From assembly GCF_003931915.1 (NCBI RefSeq), contig NZ_RSAA01000035.1:496001-560000 (forward strand): 64,000 nucleotides of DNA. Reading direction: 5' to 3'. The translations under genes were made by a program, and so were the position numbers. This stretch comes from Saccharopolyspora rhizosphaerae. Lineage in GTDB: Bacteria > Actinomycetota > Actinomycetes > Mycobacteriales > Pseudonocardiaceae. Position 1 is the first letter of the stretch. Every line of letters begins with the position of its first letter. A model generated the notes under the pieces. It worked only from the letters and a program-made list of their open reading frames with translations. It was not told the DNA's origin and did no database searches. Below are positions 1 through 8,012 of the stretch, piece after piece.

Positions 1-1825
1 GAAGCTGCTCCTCGTGCTCGCGCCACCGGGTCAGCAGTTCCCGGGCAAGCCGCACCGACTCCCGCAGCGGGACCTCGCGGATCAGCTGGTGCACGATCAC
101 CGCCAGCACCCCGGCGGACAAGTACCCGCTGGGGTGGCTGTGGGTCAGCGCCGCGGTCCCGACGGCCGCGTAGAACACCTCGGCCGGATCGTTCGACCAC
201 ACCGCCACCGGCGCGGCCCGCATGACCCCGCCGCAGCCCTTGGAGTCGTTGATCCGGTTGTGCGGGGTCGCCGACACCCCGGTCCGCGCGAAGTGCGCCA
301 GCGCCGACATGCAGGTGTTGCCCGGAGCCCGGGTGGCGAACAGCTGCGGGTGGGTGATCAACCACCCGTCGGGCCGCTGCAGGTGCTGCGCGTAGGGCCC
401 ACCCGCACGCGCCCAGTCCTGCCCCTGCGTGTGGAACCAGCGCTGGTACGCGTGCTGCACCTCGGGCACCGGGTCGTTGTCGGTCGGCTGCATCCGCCGA
501 GCCACGTGCGCCCGGATCAACCCCTCGAGCGTGAACAACATCATCTGGGTGTCGTCGGAGATCTGAGCGACCCCGTCCCGGAGCACCGGCCCGGTGACCC
601 CGTCAGGACCGTGGTGCCGCCGGATCATCTCGATGTCGTGGAACTCCACGGCGAACCCGAGCGCATCCCCCACAGCCCCACCGATCATCGACCCCAGGAA
701 CCGCTCATGTGCGTCGAGTGGCTTCTCGGCGGTCGTCGGTCGCACGGGCTTCGACGAACTTCCACTCATGGGCGGATACCGCTGCTTCCACTCGTCGTCG
801 TCCCGCGGGAAGTCTTTGAGCTGCTCAGGAACGTCTTGGGCGAGCCGGAAGACCAACTTGGCCGACTTCGAAAGTCCTTCGGCCCAGTGCGACGGGATGA
901 TCTCGATGCCGTCGAAGCTCGCTCCCATGATGGCCCCGGCCAACGCCCCGGTGACCACACTGTTGCCGGAGTGGTTGACCGCGATCCGCACCGCTTCGTC
1001 GAAATCGGTACCCGCGGACTGCACCGCGCACGCCGCGATCGCCAGTGCCGAGGCCGGATCGAAACCGTCACCGAGCGCCTCGAGCTGCTCAGGCGTGATG
1101 TCAGGGCGCGCCGAGGACTCCGCGGTTCGCAGGAGGTGCAGCACCCTGTCGCGCCGGGGACCAAACCGGTCGGCCTCGACCTCGATGACCTGACCAAAAC
1201 CGCGAACGTAGTTCTTGGTCATCACCGTCTGCTGCAGCACCACCGCAAGAGCCTGAACCGCGGCGACCGACTCTCCGGACATCCCGAGCACGCCGCACAC
1301 CTGCTCGACGTGTGCGATGACGTCTCGACTGCTCGGCGACCACAGCCCTGCTGGGATGGCCGTGTACAACAGCTCAGGAAGGGTCGTGTGTCGTCCGGAG
1401 ATCCCTGCCGCGACAGCCTCCACGGCACGAGATCCGGCGATCCGCTGCGGAAGGTGCAGGCCCAACCAGCCGAACCGATGCGGTGCCTGCGCCGCACCCG
1501 ACGTCCACAGCTCATAGGTGGCGCGCAGTTCGGCGGTCGCGTCCGCAGCTCGGAGGAGCGCTCGGTCAAGTCTGATCCGGCCGTCCAGCGACAACGCGAG
1601 CACCACGAGGCCGTCCGACATCCGCTCACCACCGGAGTGCGGCCCCAACGACGTCACACCGGACTCCCCGAACCGCTCCCGGATCTCCGGCCACGGCAAT
1701 GAGACGACCCGATGGCCGAGCGCGTCACCGATCAATGCGCCCGTGACCGAACCGAGGAAGCGTTGGACCCGCTCCGAAGCGAGCTCCTCGCCGCCCAGCA
1801 CGGTCCGCCTCACCGGCTCGTTCAC
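1..1825 (-). CDS. Tandem two-domain ADP-ribosylglycohydrolase (DraG/ARH fold), 3' end outside window
   Basis: One uninterrupted frame of about 608 visible codons runs off the left edge, so the C-terminus is missing. I chose GTG 1825 because GGGGA lies 7 nt upstream; ATG 1849 is an alternative. It carries two consecutive ADP-ribosylglycohydrolase units. Unit 1 (about 18-330) has GALIGDALG near its start and NHSGNSVVTGA near residue 285. Unit 2 (from about 372) has GGAVGDALG, the metal-binding SDDTQ motif at 423-427 and a late HSHPSG motif. Unit 1 has MSDG where SDDT is expected and NSVV where DSDS is expected, so its metal site looks degenerate; unit 2 looks intact. DraG-family enzymes remove ADP-ribose from proteins. 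The gene starts 46 nt after the ADP-ribosyltransferase toxin gene on the same strand, so an antidote role is the best inference. A general ADP-ribose hydrolase is the alternative. Confidence 0.85.
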   Translation of the reverse strand, partial: MNEPVRRTVLGGEELASERVQRFLGSVTGALIGDALGHRVVSLPWPEIRERFGESGVTSLGPHSGGERMSDGLVVLALSLDGRIRLDRALLRAADATAELRATYELWTSGAAQAPHRFGWLGLHLPQRIAGSRAVEAVAAGISGRHTTLPELLYTAIPAGLWSPSSRDVIAHVEQVCGVLGMSGESVAAVQALAVVLQQTVMTKNYVRGFGQVIEVEADRFGPRRDRVLHLLRTAESSARPDITPEQLEALGDGFDPASALAIAACAVQSAGTDFDEAVRIAVNHSGNSVVTGALAGAIMGASFDGIEIIPSHWAEGLSKSAKLVFRLAQDVPEQLKDFPRDDDEWKQRYPPMSGSSSKPVRPTTAEKPLDAHERFLGSMIGGAVGDALGFAVEFHDIEMIRRHHGPDGVTGPVLRDGVAQISDDTQMMLFTLEGLIRAHVARRMQPTDNDPVPEVQHAYQRWFHTQGQDWARAGGPYAQHLQRPDGWLITHPQLFATRAPGNTCMSALAHFARTGVSATPHNRINDSKGCGGVMRAAPVAVWSNDPAEVFYAAVGTAALTHSHPSGYLSAGVLAVIVHQLIREVPLRESVRLARELLTRWREHEEQL

Positions 1826-1871
1826 AGTTCCATCCCCAGCACTTCCCATCACAACCGCCCGCTCGTGGAGA

Positions 1872-4800
1872 TCAACCGAAGTCTCCCGCCATCATGTCCG
1901 CGATGCTGCCCTTCGCTCCGGGCGGCGGCGGTGTGTAGTCGAACTTCGGGGCGGGCGGCAGCTCGCCGCCCGGCATGTCGTCCAACAGCACTTGCTCGAG
2001 TTCGATGTGCCACACGCCTGTGTTCTCGTCGAACCACTTGCCGGTCACCTTGAACGATGAGCCGGGCGGCACCAGGATCTCGGCCTCGCCGTCACGCGGA
2101 TTGAGGAAGCGGAGGTCCTTGCCCGTTCGAAGGTCCATGTGGAACTCGACCTTGCCCGGGAACTTGCTCTTCGGTTGTCCCGGGTTGTTCGGGTCTTCCC
2201 GGACGCTGGTGCTCGTGAACGCGTTCTCGCGGATCATCGATCCGGGCTCGTACCCTGCTGCGACCGCAGCGGCGTGCTCAGGAGTAACCGCACCGACCAC
2301 CCGGTGTGCCTTGCACGCCTCGTCGGGGAGTTCGTTGAGCGCCGAGACCATCGTCTCGATCTTGTCCCGGTGAGTTGCCAGGGCGTCCGGGTCCTGCTCA
2401 CGCAGGGCCTTGTTCATGGCTTCGTAGTGTCCCGGCTGCGTGTACGCGTGCAGTTGCAGCAGCTCCGTCCGGTCCATGTGCTCGATCTTGACGGCCAGTT
2501 CCGGGTTCTCCTCCCGGATTCGGGGCAGGTGCCGGTCCAGCATCTCGTTCAGCCCGCGGTCGAGTTCCTGGCCCCGATCGTCACGTGCGTAAGACTGCTG
2601 GACGGACTCCCGGGTCTCGACATCTGCTCGGTAGTCCGCGTCAGTGATGCGCTCCATGAACCGGTCGGGATCGACCGGGTCGTGGCCGAACCTCGTTTCG
2701 GCGTTGAGGCGGTCGATCCCGGCGCTGGTGGTATCAGCGACCTCTGGTTCGAAGTCCGACTTCCAGGAGTCCCCACCCGGCGCTTGTGAGGGCTCGGGCG
2801 TCCCGGTGGGTTCGAAGTCGTCGAATTCCGAACCCGAACCAGGTGTGACCGGGTCATGTCCGGGCAGCCCCGGATCGAAGTCGTCCAAGACGGTTCCCGA
2901 AGCCGATGTCGCAGGCTCCGGAACCTCTTGCGAATCCGCGGGTTTCACAGCCGTAGAGGTATCTGCGCGGTCGAAGTCCGACTTCCAGGAGGAAGACGCC
3001 GACACGTCCGACCTGGACGAAATACCCGACTTCGTCGGGATGAAGTCGTCGAGAACGGGCTTCGGAGGAGGTGACGTGGGCATGATCGGCCCGTTCGAAC
3101 GCGGTGTGCCCACGCCGTCCCACCGGGGTGATGCGTCCTCTCCGAGGGGCGCGGCAGGCTGGTGGGCCGCCGAGTTCGTCGGCGGCTGAGACGTGGTCTC
3201 GGCGGGCTGAGGGCTGTACTTCGCAGCAACAGGTTGTTGCGCTGGCGATGCCGGTGCAGGGCCCTGGCGTTGTGGTGTCGGCCCGCTCGCCTGACCCGGC
3301 GGTGGTGGGTGCGCCGGTGTCGATGGGTGCTGTGGTGCCGCGTTCGGCGGTGTCTGCGGTGGCAGGGACGCCTCCGGCGGGGAAGGCGTCGAACTCGGCG
3401 CGGCAACGTGCGGTGCTTGCTCGTGCGCGGGTTGGGAATGCGTTGTTGGCGGGTGTCCGCCCGGAGCAGGAGACGGTGTGCTCGGGCGTCCGTTCCACGA
3501 CTGCCCCGGACCGCTGGGCGGGAACGTGTTCGGGTGCCTGACCTGCTGGGGCTGAAACCCTTGCTGCTGCGGTGCGTTCTGCCGCGGAGCTGAGGACGCG
3601 GACTGCTGAGGAGGCGGCGTGGACCCGCCCTGCTGGCGACCCGGGGGCGAGTACGCAGCCTGCTGCGGGGACTGCGGTTTTCCAGGTGGAGCTGACGGAT
3701 GCGGCGGGTAGCCACCCGACTGTTGGGGTTGCTGTGGCGGGTAGCCACCGCCCATCTGCCGCGGGTGGTCCTGCGGGGCGCCGTGCTGCGGGTAGCCGCG
3801 CGGAGCGCTCGGCTGCTGCGGGCCTTGGTACGGCAGGTGCTGCGGAGCAGCCTGCTGCGGATGTGGCTGTCCCGACCCGGACTGCGGGAAACCCTGGGGC
3901 GGGATCCCTCCCTGCTGCGCCACAGGCTGCGGACCCTGCGGTTGCTGCGGGAAGCCGTGCGGTTGCTGCGGGAAGGTTTGCTGTGGCGGGAGGTTCCCGT
4001 GTTGTTGCGGTGGTGGGGAGGCGTTCTGCGGCGGTGCGCCGAACTGGCCCTGCGGGGGCGCGTTGCTGAAGTTGTGTCCGGTGACGGGGTCTGTGGAGAA
4101 GTCCTCGTCCTTGCGACCACCGAAGAGGCCGCGCCGGTGGGCGGCTTCGGCTCGGACGCCGTGGCGGACCCATTCCGGTTGGTGGCCGGGTGGGTAAGGG
4201 CTGCTGTGGACCGCTTTGGTGCCGTCGGGGCGGTAGGCCGTCCACTCGCCCGGCGAGTCGAGGCGGGGGTGCGGGGCGCCTGAGTCGTCCTCGTCGAACT
4301 TCGCCCTGGTCTCACTGGCGTAGATGTTGCCGTGGTTGTCGACCCATGCGTTGGTGTTCGGGGCCAGGACCTCGACGCCGAGCTCCTCGGAGAGCTGCTG
4401 GGCGAAGTTCCTCGAGCCGTCGGGCACGTCGGCACCCGTCTCGCAGGAGACCAGGCGGATGGGTGTTCCGTCCCGGTAACCCGGGGTGCCCTTGATGATC
4501 TCGGCGAGTTCCCGGGCGTCGAGTTCGTGGCCCCGGAACTTCGCCCCGCCCGGGCCGCCGTGCACCTCGACGGTGAAGCGGTGGGGGTCGACCGAGCACT
4601 GCGGCCGTTTGTGGGCCCACTCGGCCCGGCCGTAGTACCTGCTCACGTCGGGTTTCGTGAACGACAGCCCGGCCCTGTTGGCCTCGATCTCGCGGAGGTC
4701 CCTGCCGAGCTTCTCCCGCAGCTCGGGTGAGATGTCGAACCGCGGCGTGTGGCTCGCCTTGTAGTGGGTGGCCTCCCACTGGTCCTTCGGCGGCGTTTCA

Positions 4801-7028
4801 GCGGCCATCGACTCCGCGGTCGAGACCTTCGGCTGCTCGGGTCTTGGCTGCTCAGGAAGGCTGTTCGGCGGTTCCGGAGCGCGCTGGGCAGGGACAGGAG
4901 TGCGCGGCGAGTCCGCCGTGCGCAGGTGGTCCGGTCGCGGCGGCGCCACGTGCCGGCCCTGCACCTGCGCGCTGGGACGGACCGGGGCCTGCGGCGCACC
5001 GGCCCCTGCCGGGTGCACCGGCGCCGTGGCCGGACGCGGCGCGGCGGAGCGTGCGTGCACCGGTGACAGGCCGGCCGGGCGTGCGGAGGGAGGCGAGGTG
5101 CGCGGCGTGTGCGCGGGGACGTTGCGAGCAGCACCAGGGTGCCCGGACGTGCCGGTCCAGCCTCCCGAACCCTGGTGGCCGCCGCGAGGCGGAGGCGTCC
5201 CGTTCCCGGAAGCCGGCGGGCCTGCGGGCGCGTTCGTTCCGCCCGCGGGCGCGGCACCCGACGGCTGGTCGGGGCGCGGCGCGGCGGGAGCGCTCTGCGG
5301 GGACGCGGTGTCCGGCCTGGCCGGAGCGTCGACGCTGGCGGCAGAGGTGTGAGCGGGCGCTCGCGGGACGTCGGAGGTGTGCGTTCCCGCGCCTCCGGAG
5401 CTGGAACCACCTTGCCCGCCAGGAGCGCTGTCCGCGTGGCTCGACGAGCCAGAGGCGGAACCCACGTCGGCCCGGGGCGATCCACCGGAGCCAGCCGCCG
5501 AACCCGGGTCGGCACGAGACGAACCACCGGACTCGGGTGTCGAACCGGCATCGCCGCGGGGCGAACCGCCGGACTCGGGAGTCGAACCGGCATCGGCACG
5601 CCCTGAACCACTGGAGTCAGGCGTCGAAGCGGTATCGGCTCGCCCATACCCACCGGACTCGGGAGCCGAACCGGCATCGCCGCGGGGCGACCCACCGGAC
5701 TCGGGAGTCGAACCTCCGTCGGCACCCCCTGGACCACCGGACGTCGGACTGGAACCGCCTTGTGACGAACCACCGCCGGAGTCCCCTCGTGCCTGCGAGC
5801 CCGAGTCGGCCTGCGACGACCCGCCGGAGCTGGAACCGGGATCCGCGGACGACCTCGCCGACGAGGGCTCGGCCGGTGACGCCCCGCCGGAGCTCGACGT
5901 GGAGTCCGATCGACCCGGATTCGCACCAGCGTCGCCCGGCGCGGAACCCCGCTCCGCAGCGGGAGAACCCCCGGACGACGAACCACTCGTGTCCGAAGTG
6001 GACCGCGCACCCTCGGAGCCCCGGTCGGAGGAAGCGGACTGACCCTCGGCGGACGACGCCCCCTCGCCGGAGCTGTCTCCGTCCGGTGCGTCAGGATCGC
6101 CGAACTTGGCGCGGTGTCGCCCCACGACGTCGGTGCCGAAGGTCTCGTCGACCTGCTTCCACGCCTTCTCCGCGAGCTTGTCGCCCATGCGCCCGGCGAC
6201 GTCCAGCTTGCCGGCGACCTTGCCGGCCGTCGTCATCCCGGCTTTGCCCTTCTCCCCGAGGAGCTTCATGATGTCGCCGAAGACTTCGGCGAGCTTGGCC
6301 AGCTTCGGGGAGACGTTGCTGATCGTGCGGGTCAGCTTGGTGACGATGTCGGCGATCTTGGTGATGGTCTGGGAGATGAACGTGATCGCCTGCGGGACCA
6401 CCCAGGCCAGTGACGCGATTGGCGGCGCCAGAGCTTCCAGGGCGTAGGTGATCAGTCGCGCGACGCAGTCGGCGACCAGGTCGCGGACGAACTCGCGGAC
6501 GAACGAGACTACCTCGCCCATGATCGTGACGACCGAGCTGATGGTCCCCGCCAGCTTCGCCGCTCCGGCGAGCGCTTCGCCCTTCTCCGCGGCCGTCCGG
6601 CGGTAGGCGTCGCCGGCGGCACCGGTCCACTCCGCGGTGTCGGCCTTGACGGCGGCTCGGTACTGCTGGGCGGCCTCCTCGACCGCCTTGGAAACGTTCT
6701 CCCAGCTCTTGCCGTAGGCCGCGACGCCGTCTGGGTCGCCGGCGAACCAGTCGAGGGCTTCCTGGAGCGGTTGGACGTGCTCGATCAGCCAGGACAACCC
6801 GTAGGAGAGCAGGGTGCCGATCGGGTCGACGGCGAGGCTGATGCCCTCCATCGCGAGGCCGCCGTAGGCGAGGCCGGACTCGACCCAGTTGGACCCTTCG
6901 TCCAGGCTCGAGACGTCGTTGACGGACTCAGCGAGGCCGATGCCGGCCGCCCAGCCCTGGTCACCGGTGCCCTTGGTGATGAACCCGTCGTCGTTCTCCG
7001 GTTGCTGCTCGACGAGCGGGTTCGTCAC
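1872..7028 (-). CDS. ESX-type polymorphic toxin with C-terminal ADP-ribosyltransferase domain
   Basis: A 1718-residue protein. GTG 7028 overlaps the upstream gene's stop (GTGA); an in-frame ATG 168 nt further upstream lies inside that gene and was not chosen. Residues 1-300 are helical with a WTG motif near 133 and hydrophobic stretches, like type VII secretion substrates. Then come Ser/Gly/Asp-rich repeats (about 330-600), a Pro/Ala-rich linker, a globular block (about 780-960) with HGGPGG (H823) and LVSCETG (C862) that resembles caspase/CPD-type self-cleaving peptidases, a Gln/Pro-rich linker, and an Asp/Ser-rich stretch. The last 230 residues form an R-S-E ADP-ribosyltransferase: R1576 in AHRVV, STS near 1602 in AFTSTSV, and E1648-A-E1650. 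ExE enzymes usually modify arginine. Inferred role: secreted toxin that transfers ADP-ribose to a target-cell protein; the target is unknown. Confidence 0.85.
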   Translation of the reverse strand: MTNPLVEQQPENDDGFITKGTGDQGWAAGIGLAESVNDVSSLDEGSNWVESGLAYGGLAMEGISLAVDPIGTLLSYGLSWLIEHVQPLQEALDWFAGDPDGVAAYGKSWENVSKAVEEAAQQYRAAVKADTAEWTGAAGDAYRRTAAEKGEALAGAAKLAGTISSVVTIMGEVVSFVREFVRDLVADCVARLITYALEALAPPIASLAWVVPQAITFISQTITKIADIVTKLTRTISNVSPKLAKLAEVFGDIMKLLGEKGKAGMTTAGKVAGKLDVAGRMGDKLAEKAWKQVDETFGTDVVGRHRAKFGDPDAPDGDSSGEGASSAEGQSASSDRGSEGARSTSDTSGSSSGGSPAAERGSAPGDAGANPGRSDSTSSSGGASPAEPSSARSSADPGSSSGGSSQADSGSQARGDSGGGSSQGGSSPTSGGPGGADGGSTPESGGSPRGDAGSAPESGGYGRADTASTPDSSGSGRADAGSTPESGGSPRGDAGSTPESGGSSRADPGSAAGSGGSPRADVGSASGSSSHADSAPGGQGGSSSGGAGTHTSDVPRAPAHTSAASVDAPARPDTASPQSAPAAPRPDQPSGAAPAGGTNAPAGPPASGNGTPPPRGGHQGSGGWTGTSGHPGAARNVPAHTPRTSPPSARPAGLSPVHARSAAPRPATAPVHPAGAGAPQAPVRPSAQVQGRHVAPPRPDHLRTADSPRTPVPAQRAPEPPNSLPEQPRPEQPKVSTAESMAAETPPKDQWEATHYKASHTPRFDISPELREKLGRDLREIEANRAGLSFTKPDVSRYYGRAEWAHKRPQCSVDPHRFTVEVHGGPGGAKFRGHELDARELAEIIKGTPGYRDGTPIRLVSCETGADVPDGSRNFAQQLSEELGVEVLAPNTNAWVDNHGNIYASETRAKFDEDDSGAPHPRLDSPGEWTAYRPDGTKAVHSSPYPPGHQPEWVRHGVRAEAAHRRGLFGGRKDEDFSTDPVTGHNFSNAPPQGQFGAPPQNASPPPQQHGNLPPQQTFPQQPHGFPQQPQGPQPVAQQGGIPPQGFPQSGSGQPHPQQAAPQHLPYQGPQQPSAPRGYPQHGAPQDHPRQMGGGYPPQQPQQSGGYPPHPSAPPGKPQSPQQAAYSPPGRQQGGSTPPPQQSASSAPRQNAPQQQGFQPQQVRHPNTFPPSGPGQSWNGRPSTPSPAPGGHPPTTHSQPAHEQAPHVAAPSSTPSPPEASLPPQTPPNAAPQHPSTPAHPPPPGQASGPTPQRQGPAPASPAQQPVAAKYSPQPAETTSQPPTNSAAHQPAAPLGEDASPRWDGVGTPRSNGPIMPTSPPPKPVLDDFIPTKSGISSRSDVSASSSWKSDFDRADTSTAVKPADSQEVPEPATSASGTVLDDFDPGLPGHDPVTPGSGSEFDDFEPTGTPEPSQAPGGDSWKSDFEPEVADTTSAGIDRLNAETRFGHDPVDPDRFMERITDADYRADVETRESVQQSYARDDRGQELDRGLNEMLDRHLPRIREENPELAVKIEHMDRTELLQLHAYTQPGHYEAMNKALREQDPDALATHRDKIETMVSALNELPDEACKAHRVVGAVTPEHAAAVAAGYEPGSMIRENAFTSTSVREDPNNPGQPKSKFPGKVEFHMDLRTGKDLRFLNPRDGEAEILVPPGSSFKVTGKWFDENTGVWHIELEQVLLDDMPGGELPPAPKFDYTPPPPGAKGSIADMMAGDFG
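5437..5722 (-). repeat. Imperfect 42-bp tandem repeats coding a Ser/Gly/Asp linker in the toxin
   Basis: About seven imperfect units of 14 codons, of the type STPESGGSPRGDAG, follow one another inside the toxin gene. Units differ by a few residues (ESGG/DSSG, PRGD/GRAD). They code a flexible hydrophilic linker between the N-terminal secretion part and the downstream domains. Boundaries are approximate. Confidence 0.7.
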
Positions 7029-7333
7029 GGCCGCACCCCGCTCATCAGTTCGCTGCCGCCGTCGTCGACCTGCTGGTAGTCCTCGGCGGTGGCGCGCACG
7101 TCCTCGGCGATCCGCTGCATCGACGTCACGGCCTCCCGCAGCGCATCCACGCCGTTCTGCTCGGCGAGGTCGATCATCCAGGCGAAGGGGCGGCACAGGA
7201 CGCCGTAGGCGTCGTTGTCCATCGAAACCTGCTGCGAGGCATCGACAGCCGTGTTCAGCTGGTCGACCACACCCTCCACTTTGGACGCGTGGGCGCGCAG
7301 GTCCTCGACGACGACGTTCATCTCATCAGCCAT
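7025..7333 (-). CDS. EspC-like type VII secretion-associated small protein
   Basis: 102 residues, starting MADEMNVVVEDLRAHA, wholly helical in appearance and without a signal peptide. ATG 7333 is preceded by a G-run about 8 nt upstream. Size, helical content and position directly before a large WXG-type protein fit the EspC/DUF2580 group of ESX substrates, which are often co-secreted with or bound to a larger partner. The stop codon overlaps the toxin GTG (GTGA), so translation is probably coupled and a 1:1 complex is plausible. It could instead act as a secretion chaperone. The family call rests on pattern, not on a search. Confidence 0.7.
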   Translation of the reverse strand: MADEMNVVVEDLRAHASKVEGVVDQLNTAVDASQQVSMDNDAYGVLCRPFAWMIDLAEQNGVDALREAVTSMQRIAEDVRATAEDYQQVDDGGSELMSGVRP

Positions 7334-7347
7334 GTGGTGCCCCCGGG

Positions 7348-7878
7348 TCAGCGCAGGAAGGAGCCGTTGCCGAAGTCCTCGTCGTCGAAGTCGTCCGGCC
7401 GTCTGCGACCCGACGGGCGGCGAAGCGGCTGGTGGTCGTCCTCGACGGCGGGACGGATCTCGTTCGGCCCCGCCCCGCGCGGCGGCTCCTCCTCGGGCGG
7501 GGGCTCCGGGAAGTGCCTGCGAGCCTGGTCGAGCACGTGCTGCGCGGCTGGATCCGCCAGGCCGACCGTGTCCTCGACGGCCTGCTGCATCTGGCCCGGG
7601 ATCTTGGCCTGCGCCTGCTGCACGAGCCGCATGATCTCGGCGCCGAGCCGGGGCATCGGCCGGTTGTTCGCGTTGTCGGCGAGCTGAAGGTCCTGCAGCA
7701 TCCCCGAGGAGGCGACGGTCACCCGGATCGCACCGTCGCGGGACGTCTCGGTCACCGAGATCTGCTCGACGTGCTGTTGCAGCCGGGTGAACTTCTCGGC
7801 CTTCTCCGCGGCCCGGTCCTGCCACTCGCGAACCATGCGCTCGGCGGCACCGATGTCCCTGCCGAAGTCCTCCGACAC
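7348..7878 (-). CDS. YbaB/EbfC-like protein of an ESX cassette
   Basis: 176 residues from GTG 7878, which has GGGAG just upstream; TTG 7896 is an in-frame alternative. The first 110 residues match the YbaB/EbfC pattern: a helix with ERMVREWQDRAAEK, then beta strands around TRDGAIRVTV-type sequence, then a long helix. The C-terminal 60 residues are Pro/Glu/Arg-rich and look disordered. YbaB-like proteins occur beside ESX substrates, for example EspL in mycobacterial ESX-1. It ends 14 nt before the EspC-like gene and is probably first in a four-gene unit ending with the glycohydrolase. Its role is unproven; a chaperone or nucleoid-associated function is possible. Confidence 0.65.
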   Translation of the reverse strand: MSEDFGRDIGAAERMVREWQDRAAEKAEKFTRLQQHVEQISVTETSRDGAIRVTVASSGMLQDLQLADNANNRPMPRLGAEIMRLVQQAQAKIPGQMQQAVEDTVGLADPAAQHVLDQARRHFPEPPPEEEPPRGAGPNEIRPAVEDDHQPLRRPSGRRRPDDFDDEDFGNGSFLR

Positions 7879-8012
7879 AGCACTCCCGTCGATCAAGCGT
7901 CCAGCGGCTCAGCACGGTACCAACCGATCACCGGACCACAGGCTCGATCCGGGTTTTCCAGACCGAGGCGAGGATCACGGTCACCCGCGAACCGGGAGGT
8001 AAGGTCGGCGTC

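Noticed and set aside
14..1702. Long plus-strand open frame opposite the glycohydrolase gene
   Set aside because: The minus strand encodes a clear two-domain enzyme; the plus frame is His/Arg/Pro-rich antisense sequence without family features.
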